Part shown: positions 1 to 7,574 of the stretch, one piece after another
Layout of the letters: each line of letters begins with the position of its first letter
Numbering within the stretch: position 1 is the first letter of the stretch
From: Amycolatopsis sp. CA-230715
GTDB lineage: Bacteria > Actinomycetota > Actinomycetes > Mycobacteriales > Pseudonocardiaceae
Direction of reading: 5' to 3'
Assembly: GCF_018736145.1 (NCBI RefSeq)
Contig: NZ_CP059997.1
Coordinates: forward strand, 8,431,501 to 8,495,500
DNA: 64,000 nt
Made by a program: the position numbers and the translations under genes
Notes under the pieces: generated by a model
Database searches by the model: none
The model's input: the letters and a program-made list of their open reading frames with translations, nothing else
Told to the model about the DNA's origin: nothing

Positions 1-1
1 C

Positions 2-106
2 AGGGTGTGGCTGCGCACCTCGACCCGCGACCACCCTGCCGCGCTGACGAACTACCGCCGCCGCGGTTTCCGCGTCTACCGCACCGAAGAGGGCCCCGCG
101 GCCTAG
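2..106 (+). CDS. GNAT acetyltransferase, C-terminal fragment (5' end outside window)
   Basis: Only the last 34 codons are present, ending in TAG at 104-106. The frame reads ...TRDHPAALTNYRRRGFRVY..., the usual C-terminal beta-strand and 'N-Y-x-x-x-G-F' element of GNAT-fold N-acetyltransferases, which pack this segment against the acetyl-CoA site. The substrate cannot be told from this fragment. Its stop overlaps by four bases the stop of the convergent PAS-GGDEF-EAL gene, so no terminator separates them. The start and the rest of the domain lie left of the window. Confidence 0.75.
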   Translation, partial: RVWLRTSTRDHPAALTNYRRRGFRVYRTEEGPAA

Positions 107-1950
107 TTCGCGTGCCGTTCGATCAGCTCGTCGACTTCGTCACCGGTCGCCGATTCCGAGACGAAGGCGCCGCGCGCGGCCAGCACGCCGAGCTCGCGCA
201 ACCGGACGGCGTGGTCCTCGTGCCGCACCCCTTCGGCGCCGATCCGGAGCTTAAGCTCTCTCGCCCGCGAAATCAGGTGCGCCAGGTGCCTGCTCGCCAC
301 CTCGTCCTCGTCGGTGGCGAGCGAATCGACCACGGGGCCGCTGAGGATGATGTGCCGCACCGGGAGCCGGTACTGCGGGATCAGTTCAAGATCCGAGGTG
401 CCCGATACGGTCAGCACGAGCTGCGCACCGAGATCGGACAGCACCGAGAGCGAGTCGAGCACCTCACCGTTCGGGTCCACAATGGACGATCCGTCGGTGC
501 ACAGCCGCAACGAGTGCGCCGGCAGCCGGTGCCGGTCCAGCTCCTCCTTGATCAGCAGCACCAGATCGGGATCGATGGCGAGCCGCTTCGGCAACCGGAC
601 GCAGACGTCCGGCGCCGCCTCGCCGAACCGTTCGCGCCAGCGCGCGGTCGCCGCGAGCGACTCGGTGAGCAGCCAGCGGCCGAGCGGGATCGTCATCCCG
701 GTGGTCGCGGCGAGCGGGTAGAACTCGTCCGAGTCGAGTTCGCCCTGCTCCGGGTGGTTCCAGCGCAGCCCCGCGTTCACGGCGGCGAGCTGGCTAGGAG
801 CGTTGAGCTTCACGGTCGGCTGGTAGATGAGCGAGAACTCGCCGTTCTCGAGCGCGCCCGCGAGCACCGCGCCGAGGCGGTAGCGGCTGCGGTCGCGCGC
901 GTCCAGTTCGGGGTCGAACAGCACCCACTGCGCCTTGCCGCGTTCCTTCGCGCGGTGCAGCGCGATCTCGGCGCCGCGGAGGAGGTCTTCGGCGCCGCCG
1001 TCGCCGACGTCCTTGACCACGATGCCCGCGCTGGCGCTGACGCCGATTCCGTTGCCCTCCAGGTAGATCGGCTCGCGGAGGTCCTCGAAGGCGCGCTCGA
1101 CGAGCGTGATCACCTCGTTGGGACTGACCGAGCCGTGCAGGAGGATCGCGAAGCCGTCGCCGGAGAGCCTGGCGACGAAGGCGTCGTGCTCGGTGAACAC
1201 CGCGGCCAGCTTGCGGGCGACCCCGCGCAGCACCTTGTCGCCGAACCCGGCGCCGAGCCCGTCGTTGACCACCTTGAACCCGTCGATATCGAGGTAGATC
1301 AACGCGATCCGTTCGCCGGACCGGGTGCCGAGCGAAGCTTCGAGCTTGGTCTGGAAGCTCGACGAGTTCGCGAGCCCGGTCAGCGGGTCGTGCACGTTCT
1401 GGTGCCGCAGCGTCTCCTGCAGCAGGTGCACCTCGTTGGCGTCGGAGACCATCAGCACCGGGTACTCCGTGCCGGGTGCGTCGCCGGGCAGGTGCGCGAG
1501 CGTCACGTCCGCCCACACCGGCACTTCTTCGCCGTGGTCGAGGAGCACGCGGTGCCGGTAGCGGTCGAGCTCGGTTTCCTTCAGCTCGTCGAGGCCGATG
1601 CGCAGGTAGTTCGCGTCGCGGTCGCTCGAACCCAGCTCGGTGATCTTCTTGCCGCGCAACGATTCGGGACGGTACCCGAGGAAGGAGCCGAGCGCCGCGT
1701 TGGCCTCGACGATGGTGCCGTCGCGGTCGGCGAGCGCGATCCCGACCGGGGAGGCCGAGTACAGCGCGGCGAACCGGCGCACCGCGGCTTCGTGGGCCGG
1801 CACGGCCACCGCGGCCGCGTCGCGCACCACCGAGAGCATGATTCGCTCCAGCTCGTGCGAGGGGAGGGATACTCCTTTCGTGTCGGCCAATCTGGCCGCC
1901 CAGCTGCGGGCGACTTCGACCAACCCTGGCGTCGCACCAGGCTCAGGCAC
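103..1950 (-). CDS. PAS-GGDEF-EAL protein with degenerate catalytic motifs
   Basis: 615 aa, ATG start. An N-terminal region of ~60 residues is followed by a PAS domain (about 60-180; 'FAALYSASPVGIALADRDG'), a GGDEF domain (about 190-350; 'DPLTGLANSSSF', 'YLDIDGFKVVND') and an EAL-like domain (about 365-610). The signature loop of the cyclase domain reads SGDGF rather than GGDEF, and no RxxD inhibitory site precedes it. The EAL domain begins 'YQPTVKL' but has NAGLRW where active enzymes have EALLRW, and the DDFG loop is replaced. Active members make or break cyclic di-GMP; this one is probably a receptor, scaffold or regulator rather than an enzyme (inference). No transmembrane segment is evident, so it is likely cytosolic. 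Monocistronic as far as can be seen. Confidence 0.9.
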   Translation of the reverse strand: MPEPGATPGLVEVARSWAARLADTKGVSLPSHELERIMLSVVRDAAAVAVPAHEAAVRRFAALYSASPVGIALADRDGTIVEANAALGSFLGYRPESLRGKKITELGSSDRDANYLRIGLDELKETELDRYRHRVLLDHGEEVPVWADVTLAHLPGDAPGTEYPVLMVSDANEVHLLQETLRHQNVHDPLTGLANSSSFQTKLEASLGTRSGERIALIYLDIDGFKVVNDGLGAGFGDKVLRGVARKLAAVFTEHDAFVARLSGDGFAILLHGSVSPNEVITLVERAFEDLREPIYLEGNGIGVSASAGIVVKDVGDGGAEDLLRGAEIALHRAKERGKAQWVLFDPELDARDRSRYRLGAVLAGALENGEFSLIYQPTVKLNAPSQLAAVNAGLRWNHPEQGELDSDEFYPLAATTGMTIPLGRWLLTESLAATARWRERFGEAAPDVCVRLPKRLAIDPDLVLLIKEELDRHRLPAHSLRLCTDGSSIVDPNGEVLDSLSVLSDLGAQLVLTVSGTSDLELIPQYRLPVRHIILSGPVVDSLATDEDEVASRHLAHLISRARELKLRIGAEGVRHEDHAVRLRELGVLAARGAFVSESATGDEVDELIERHAN

Positions 1951-2140
1951 ACTCCACCTTCTTCACGCGGGAACGAAGGCCAGCTCAGACCGGGTGTGGC
2001 CACGGGAGGACCCACAGTCGGTACGAGTAGCCCATGAGTTAAGCCACGGCACCATGCCGCACGAGGCATGTCTACCGGCTGAACGAGTGATAACACGGGT
2101 GTAATTCACTACCTACGGTGACCATATCTCGTGTCGGATT

Positions 2141-3574
2141 TCAGCGCGCTTCGAGGTGCATGGGCAGTCCGTCGACCGGGACCGGAAGTGACACGTAGTC
2201 CCATTTCGCCACATAGTCGCCCGGGACCGACCACCGGTACCTCCGGAGCATCTCGTGCAGCAGCAACTTGACCTCTGAAGTGCCGAAATGCAGTCCGATG
2301 CACTTGTGCGCGCCGCCGCCGAAGGGCATCCACGCGAACCGGTGCGAGCGGTCTTCGCGGCGATCGGGACCGAACCGCGCCGGGTCGAACCGCATCGGAT
2401 CCGTCCAGCATTCCGGGGCGAAGTGGTTCACCGTGGGTGAGATTCCGACCATCGAATCCGCCGGGATGTGGTAGCCGAGAACCTCGGTGTCGCACACCGT
2501 CTTGCGGGCGAGCGAGGGCACCGGTGCGACCAGCCGGAGCGACTCCTTGAGTACGAGGTCCACTGTGGACAGACGGTCCAGTGCTTCGAGATCGGGGAGC
2601 TCGTCGCCGAGCGCCAGCGACTCCGCTCGGGCCTGTTCCTGCCACTCCGGGTGCTTCGCCAGGTGGTACGCCGCGGCGGTGGCGGTGATCGTGCTGGTGT
2701 CGTGCGCGGCCATCATCAGGAAGATCATGTGGTTGACGATGTCGGTGTCGGTGAACCGCTCGCCGTCCTCGCTCGTCGCGTTGCACAGCGCGGAAAACAG
2801 GTCGGACCCGCCCGCCGCGCGCTTGCCGGGCAGTTCGGCGGCGAAGTACCGCTCCAGCACCTTCCTGCCGTGCAGTCCCGCCGCCCAGCGCCCGCCCGGT
2901 ACCGGGTGGCGCACGATCGCGGTGCCCGCGCGCACCGAGTCGACGAACGCGCGGTTGATGCGGCCGGCGTCCTCCGGGCTGGCCATGCCCATGAACACCT
3001 GGGTCGCGACGTCCAAGGTGAGTTGCTTCAGCGCGAAGTACAGCCGGTTCGAGCCGGTGGTGGGCCAGCGGCCGACCCCGTCCCTGATCGACGGACCCAT
3101 CTGCCGCACGTAGCCTTCGAGCCGGTCGCGGGTGAACGCCTGCTGCATGATGCGGCGGTGGAGGTGGTGCTCGCCGAAGTCGAGCAGCATCAGGCCGCGG
3201 TCGAAGAACCGCTCGATGAAGAACTTCCAGCCCTCCTGGGAGAAGGCCTTGTCCTTGTTCACCAGTGCGGCCTGGGTGGCGTCCGGGCCGCTGAGGGTGA
3301 CGATGCGGCGGCCGAACGCGCCCATCCAGGACACTGGGCCGTAGGTCCGGTACCGGTGCAGCCCGAACGGAATGCCGAACCGCATGAAGTTGACCGCGTG
3401 CCCGATGACCGGCGGCCCGGCGTCGCCGAGCACGGGTTCGAGCCCGCTGCCCGGTGGCGGCGCGGCGAGTTCGGCGACCGGCCAGCGGTGCTCCAGCATC
3501 CGGCGGTCGACGCCGCGGGGGAGCGGGATGGCGGTCAGCGGGGGCATCCGCTCGCGGAGCGCGGTGATGTTCAT
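2141..3574 (-). CDS. Cytochrome P450
   Basis: 477 aa from the ATG at 3574, which is preceded by GAGGAGG; an in-frame ATG 20 codons upstream lacks a comparable site. P450 hallmarks are all present: I-helix oxygen-binding 'MMAAHDTST', K-helix ExxR in 'KESLRL', and the heme-thiolate loop 'FGGGAHKCIG', with Cys as the axial ligand. The protein is soluble with no membrane anchor, as usual in bacteria, and needs a ferredoxin and reductase that are not encoded beside it. The family resembles the mycobacterial CYP136/CYP51-like group by recollection only; the substrate is unknown. It lies downstream of metE on the same strand but is separated from it by a long hairpin, so it is probably transcribed independently. 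Confidence 0.93.
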   Translation of the reverse strand: MNITALRERMPPLTAIPLPRGVDRRMLEHRWPVAELAAPPPGSGLEPVLGDAGPPVIGHAVNFMRFGIPFGLHRYRTYGPVSWMGAFGRRIVTLSGPDATQAALVNKDKAFSQEGWKFFIERFFDRGLMLLDFGEHHLHRRIMQQAFTRDRLEGYVRQMGPSIRDGVGRWPTTGSNRLYFALKQLTLDVATQVFMGMASPEDAGRINRAFVDSVRAGTAIVRHPVPGGRWAAGLHGRKVLERYFAAELPGKRAAGGSDLFSALCNATSEDGERFTDTDIVNHMIFLMMAAHDTSTITATAAAYHLAKHPEWQEQARAESLALGDELPDLEALDRLSTVDLVLKESLRLVAPVPSLARKTVCDTEVLGYHIPADSMVGISPTVNHFAPECWTDPMRFDPARFGPDRREDRSHRFAWMPFGGGAHKCIGLHFGTSEVKLLLHEMLRRYRWSVPGDYVAKWDYVSLPVPVDGLPMHLEAR

Positions 3575-3680
3575 GGGGCCTCCTCGACGATGAGAGAGTG
3601 CCTGCCGCTCCACCATGCCCGCCTTGTTGACCATCAGTCAATAGCCCGATGGACGGTACTCGCGGGCAGCTTTTGGCTCC

Positions 3681-3739
3681 CTGAAGGCCACCTTGACGGC
3701 ATTCACTGCCGTGTTCAGTGCCGTCAAGGTGGCCTTCAG
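3681..3739 (-). terminator. Long hairpin downstream of metE (21-bp perfect inverted repeat)
   Basis: Bases 3681-3701 are the exact reverse complement of 3719-3739, giving a 21-bp stem with a 17-base loop, immediately after the metE stop. There is no U-tract, as is common for high-GC actinomycetes. The core AAGGTGGCCTTC (or its complement) is shared with the palindromes at 10787-10921, so this may also be a member of a dispersed repeat family. It probably ends metE transcription and insulates the P450 gene. Confidence 0.65.
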
Positions 3740-3758
3740 TGGCAAGGAAATGCTTACG

Positions 3759-6065
3759 TCAGCCCGGGAGTCGCGAGCGGACCCGTGCGGTCGCGGCCAC
3801 GAGGTTGCGCAGCGCGGGTTCGACTTCGGCGTAGCCGCGGGTCTTCAGCCCGCAGTCGGGGTTCACCCAGATCCGGTCCGCCGGCACCGCGCCGAGCGCC
3901 GTGGTCAGCAGCTCGCTGATCTCGTCGACATCGGGCACCCGCGGCGAGTGGATGTCGTACACGCCGGGGCCGACGCCGCGCGCGAACCCGGATTCGCCGA
4001 GATCCCCCAACACCTCCATGTGCGAGCGCGCGGCTTCGATGCTCGTCACGTCCGCGTCGATGGCTTCGATCGCGGGCAGGATGTCACCGAACTCCGAGTA
4101 GCACATGTGCGTGTGGATCTGCGTCGAGTCGGCGACTCCGGAGGTGGCGAGCCGGAAAGCGCGCACCGCCCAGTCGAAGTACGCCTGGTGCTCGGCTTCC
4201 CGCAACGGGAGGAGTTCCCGCAACGCGGGCTCGTCGACCTGGATGATGCGGATCCCCGCCGACTCCAGGTCGTGCACCTCGTCGCGGATGGCGAGCGCGA
4301 CCTGGCCCGCGGTGTCCCCGAGCGGCTGGTCGTCGCGCACGAACGACCAGGCCAGGATGGTGACCGGCCCGGTGAGCATGCCCTTGACCGGGCGGCTGGT
4401 GAGCCCCTGTGCGTACCGCGCCCATTCGACGGTCATCGGCTCCGGCCGCGACACGTCGCCGTAGAGGATCGGCGGGCGGACGCAGCGCGAACCGTAGGAC
4501 TGCACCCAGCCGGTCTGCGTGGCGGCGAACCCGTCGAGCTGCTCGGCGAAGTACTGCACCATGTCGTTGCGCTCCGGCTCGCCGTGCACCAGCACGTCCA
4601 GCCCGAGCTCCTCCTGGAGCCGCACCACCCGCTCGATCTCAGTGCGCATCGCCGCGGCGTACTCGGCCTCGTCGGTGCGCCCGGCGCGGAAGGCCGCGCG
4701 GGCCTTGCGCACATCGGAGGTCTGCGGGAACGAGCCGATCGTCGTGCTGGGCAAGGCGGGCAGGCCGAGCGACGAGCGCTGAGCGGCGGCCCTGCGCGCG
4801 TAGTCCGGCCGCTCGGTGTGCGACGGCCGCAGCGCGTCCAGCCTTGCCCGCACCCTGCTGTCGCGAAGGTCGCGAGCCTCGCGTCGGCTCTTCGTCGCGG
4901 CCCTCGCCGCCGCGACGCCGTCGGCGACCGCGTCGATGCCTTCGGCGAGCGCCGTACCGAGCAGCACGACCTCGGCAACCTTCTGCCTGGCGAAGGAAAG
5001 CCAGCCCTTCAGCCGGTCGTCGAGATCCGCTTCCGCGTCCACGTCGTAGGGCACGTGCAGCAGCGAGCACGACGTGCCGACGCTGACCTTCGCGGCGGTG
5101 CCGAGCAGGGTCGCGGCCTTCGCGAGCGCCGCGTCCACGTCGACGCGCCACACATTGCGTCCGTCGACGACCCCGGCCACCACCTCCTTGTCCCGCAACG
5201 CGCTTTCGGCGGCAACGGAGTCCACAGTGGACGGATCGGTGACCAGGTCGACGGCCAGCGCGTCGATCGGGGAGCGCGCGAGCACGCCGAGCGCGTCGCC
5301 GAGCCGCCCGAAGTACCCGGCGACCAGGATCTTCGGCCGGTGCTCGAGCCCGCCGAGCGCGGCGTAGGCGCGGGCGAGCGCATCCAGCTCGGCGGGCGTG
5401 CGGTCCGCGGCGAAGGCGGGCTCGTCGAGCTGCACCCATTCGACGCCCTCGTCCCGCAGGCGCCCGAGCAGATCCGCGTAGGCGGCGACCAGCGGGTCGA
5501 GCAGCTCGATCGGGTGGAACTCCGGCGGCGCGCCCGCGGCGGGCTTCGCCAGCGCCAGGAACGTCACCGGGCCCACCAGCACGGGGCGCGTCTCGATGCC
5601 CTCCGCGCGCGCTTCGCGGTACTCGTCGATCGGCTTGGACCCGCTGACCGCGAACCTCGTGTCCGGCGTCAGCTCGGGCACCAGGTAGTGGTAGTTCGTG
5701 TCGAACCACTTGGTCATTTCGAGCGCGGGCGCGTCCTGCACGCCCCGCGCCGCGGCGAAGTAGGTGCCGAGGTCGTCCAGGCCGAGGCGGGTGAAGCGCT
5801 CCGGCAGCGCGCCGAACAGCGCGGCGGTGTCGAGCACCTGGTCGTAGTAGGAGAACGTGTTGGACGGGATCGTGTGCAGCCCGGCCTCGCGCCGTCCGCG
5901 CCAGGTGTCCCGGCGCAGCTTCGCGGCGACGTCTTCCAGCTCGGCGCGTTCGGCCCGGCCGGCCCAGTACCGCTCGACGACGCGCTTGAGTTCCCGGTCG
6001 GGGCCGATCCTCGGGTACCCGAGCACGGTGCTGCCCACCGCGCCCGATTCGTTGTTGCTGCCCAC
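3759..6065 (-). CDS. metE: Cobalamin-independent methionine synthase MetE
   Basis: 768 aa from GTG at 6065, which has GAGGAGAG just upstream; this gives the family's usual length (about 755-765). MetE transfers the methyl group of 5-methyltetrahydropteroyl-triglutamate to homocysteine to make methionine in the cytosol. The N-terminal half begins 'STVLGYPRIGPDRELKR'. The C-terminal barrel carries the zinc/homocysteine site: 'IHTHMCYSEFGD' supplies His and Cys, and 'WVNPDCGLKTRGYAEV' the second Cys. A cobalamin riboswitch sits in its leader, so expression should fall when B12 is available and the B12-dependent enzyme MetH can take over. This is the classic arrangement in actinomycetes. A long hairpin follows the gene. 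Confidence 0.97.
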   Translation of the reverse strand: MGSNNESGAVGSTVLGYPRIGPDRELKRVVERYWAGRAERAELEDVAAKLRRDTWRGRREAGLHTIPSNTFSYYDQVLDTAALFGALPERFTRLGLDDLGTYFAAARGVQDAPALEMTKWFDTNYHYLVPELTPDTRFAVSGSKPIDEYREARAEGIETRPVLVGPVTFLALAKPAAGAPPEFHPIELLDPLVAAYADLLGRLRDEGVEWVQLDEPAFAADRTPAELDALARAYAALGGLEHRPKILVAGYFGRLGDALGVLARSPIDALAVDLVTDPSTVDSVAAESALRDKEVVAGVVDGRNVWRVDVDAALAKAATLLGTAAKVSVGTSCSLLHVPYDVDAEADLDDRLKGWLSFARQKVAEVVLLGTALAEGIDAVADGVAAARAATKSRREARDLRDSRVRARLDALRPSHTERPDYARRAAAQRSSLGLPALPSTTIGSFPQTSDVRKARAAFRAGRTDEAEYAAAMRTEIERVVRLQEELGLDVLVHGEPERNDMVQYFAEQLDGFAATQTGWVQSYGSRCVRPPILYGDVSRPEPMTVEWARYAQGLTSRPVKGMLTGPVTILAWSFVRDDQPLGDTAGQVALAIRDEVHDLESAGIRIIQVDEPALRELLPLREAEHQAYFDWAVRAFRLATSGVADSTQIHTHMCYSEFGDILPAIEAIDADVTSIEAARSHMEVLGDLGESGFARGVGPGVYDIHSPRVPDVDEISELLTTALGAVPADRIWVNPDCGLKTRGYAEVEPALRNLVAATARVRSRLPG

Positions 6066-6204
6066 AGCTCTCTCCTCGCGAGCTCGTTCACGAAGATCGC
6101 GGGGAACGGGGGCAGGGCACACTCAGGGGACGGCACAGCCGCCGCACCGTCGGCGCGCCCACCCACGAGGCCCGCGATCAGCGGATGCCGTCGGCACCCG
6201 CGCC

Positions 6205-6402
6205 ACGGGCAGGTATTCGGACTCGTGGGCGTCTGGCTCGCGCCTACTGGCCGTCGCTTCCCGGGCGCTGGACCCAGTGCTTGACCGCTCACGCGGTGAC
6301 GGCGTTCGTTCCCACATACCGCTGCGGGGCAGTCCCGGATTCGCACCGGGTTCCCTGTTGCCTTCCCGGGCGTGCGGCCCGGGAAACCAGTGGCACAGGG
6401 AA
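6205..6402 (-). promoter_or_regulatory. Cobalamin (AdoCbl-type) riboswitch in the metE leader
   Basis: Read on the minus strand, the element runs from about 6402 to 6205. It contains 'GGGAACCCGGTGCGAATC' followed by 'CGGGACTGCCCCGC', the conserved B12-box core and its flank, and ends with 'GAGTCCGAATACCTGC', the conserved 3' helix. This order and spacing are diagnostic of the cobalamin riboswitch. It lies 140 bases upstream of the metE start, on the same strand. Binding of cobalamin is expected to repress MetE. Its exact edges are estimated from the conserved blocks. Confidence 0.93.
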
Positions 6403-6421
6403 GCCTAACAGTCCGGGGCGC

Positions 6422-6460
6422 CCGGTGCCGCCGCTCTCACGCAGCGAGCGGTGGCACCGG
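6422..6460 (-). terminator. Hairpin terminator after nrdB
   Basis: CCGGTGCCGCCGCT at 6422-6435 pairs with AGCGGTGGCACCGG at 6447-6460 (13 Watson-Crick pairs plus one G-U), with an 11-base loop, directly after the nrdB stop codon. It would separate nrdAB transcription from the metE riboswitch leader that starts some 20 bases further on. Confidence 0.7.
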
Positions 6461-6470
6461 ACACACCGGC

Positions 6471-7547
6471 TCAGTCCCAGTCGAGCGCGCCGCCGGACTG
6501 GTACTCGATGACGCGGGTCTCGAAGAAGTTCTTCTCCTTCTTCAGGTCCATCGCCTCCGACATCCACGGGAACGGGTTCTCGTTCTCGCCGAAGATCGGG
6601 GCGAGGCCGATCTGCTGGGCGCGCCGGTCGGTGATGAAGTGCATGTACTGCTCGCACGCCTCCGCCGAGAGCCCGAGCATGCCGCGCGGCATGGTGTCGC
6701 GGGCGTAGGCGACCTCGAGCGCGCACGCCTCGGTCAGCATGCCGCGGACCTCCGCCTGGAACTCCTCGGTCCACAGGTGCGGGTTCTCGATCTTGATCTG
6801 GTTGATGCAGTCGATGCCGAAGTTCAGGTGGATCGACTCGTCGCGCAGGATGTACTGGTACTGCTCGGCGATGCCGACCATCTTGTTCCGGCGGCCGAGC
6901 GAGAGGATCTGCGCGAACCCGGTGTAGAACCACATGCCCTCGAAGATCACGTAGAACGCGACCAGATCGCGCAGGAACGCCTGGTCGGCCTCCGGCGTCC
7001 CGGTCTCGAAGTCCGGGTTCTCCAGGTTCTGCGTGTACTTCAGCGCCCACGCGTCCTTGTCCGAAATGGACGGAACCTCGCGGTACATGTTGAACAGCTC
7101 GCCCTCGACGAGGCCGAGGCTTTCGCAGATGTACTGGAAGGTGTGCGTGTGCACGGCCTCCTCGAACGCCTGGCGCAGCAGGTACTGGCGGCACTCCGGG
7201 TTGGTGATCTGGCGGTACACCGCGAGCACGATGTTGTTGGCCACCAACGACTCCGCGGTGGCGAAGAAGCCGAGGTTGCGCTTGAGCATCGTGCGCTCGT
7301 CCTCGGTCAGCCCGTCGGCCGACTTCCAGAGCGCGATGTCGGCCTGCATGGCGACCTCGGTCGGCATCCAGTGGTTGTTGCAGCCCGCCAGGTACTTGTC
7401 CCACGCCCAGCGGTACTTCATCGGAAGGAGCTGGTTCACGTCGGCGCGGGCGTTGATCATTCGCTTGTCGTCGACGTTGATCCGCTCGGCGCCGACCTCG
7501 ATCTCACCGAGCCCCGTCGCGTCCGTCGTGCTTTCCAGGTTCGTCAT
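6471..7547 (-). CDS. nrdB: Ribonucleotide reductase small (radical) subunit, Phe at the radical-Tyr position
   Basis: 358 aa, ATG start. This subunit houses the dinuclear metal centre that starts the radical chain used by NrdA to reduce ribonucleoside diphosphates. Ligand motifs are visible: 'FATAESL' (Glu in place of the usual first Asp), 'FEEAVHTH' (Glu and His), 'VIFEGMWFY' (Glu) and 'RDESIHLNFG' (Glu and His). Four residues after the first ligand His, where class Ia proteins such as E. coli NrdB carry the radical Tyr122, the residue is Phe ('HTHTFQYI'). That substitution and the Glu ligand are features of the class Ic Mn/Fe subunit of Chlamydia trachomatis. It sits 27 bases after nrdA in one operon. 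Confidence 0.95.
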   Translation of the reverse strand: MTNLESTTDATGLGEIEVGAERINVDDKRMINARADVNQLLPMKYRWAWDKYLAGCNNHWMPTEVAMQADIALWKSADGLTEDERTMLKRNLGFFATAESLVANNIVLAVYRQITNPECRQYLLRQAFEEAVHTHTFQYICESLGLVEGELFNMYREVPSISDKDAWALKYTQNLENPDFETGTPEADQAFLRDLVAFYVIFEGMWFYTGFAQILSLGRRNKMVGIAEQYQYILRDESIHLNFGIDCINQIKIENPHLWTEEFQAEVRGMLTEACALEVAYARDTMPRGMLGLSAEACEQYMHFITDRRAQQIGLAPIFGENENPFPWMSEAMDLKKEKNFFETRVIEYQSGGALDWD

Positions 7548-7574
7548 GTTCTCTCCAAAAAGGACTGGCGGGGC

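Noticed and set aside
3693..6284. An 863-codon plus-strand frame opposite metE
   Set aside because: Shadow of metE: no family match, and the minus strand has the zinc-site motifs and a riboswitch leader.
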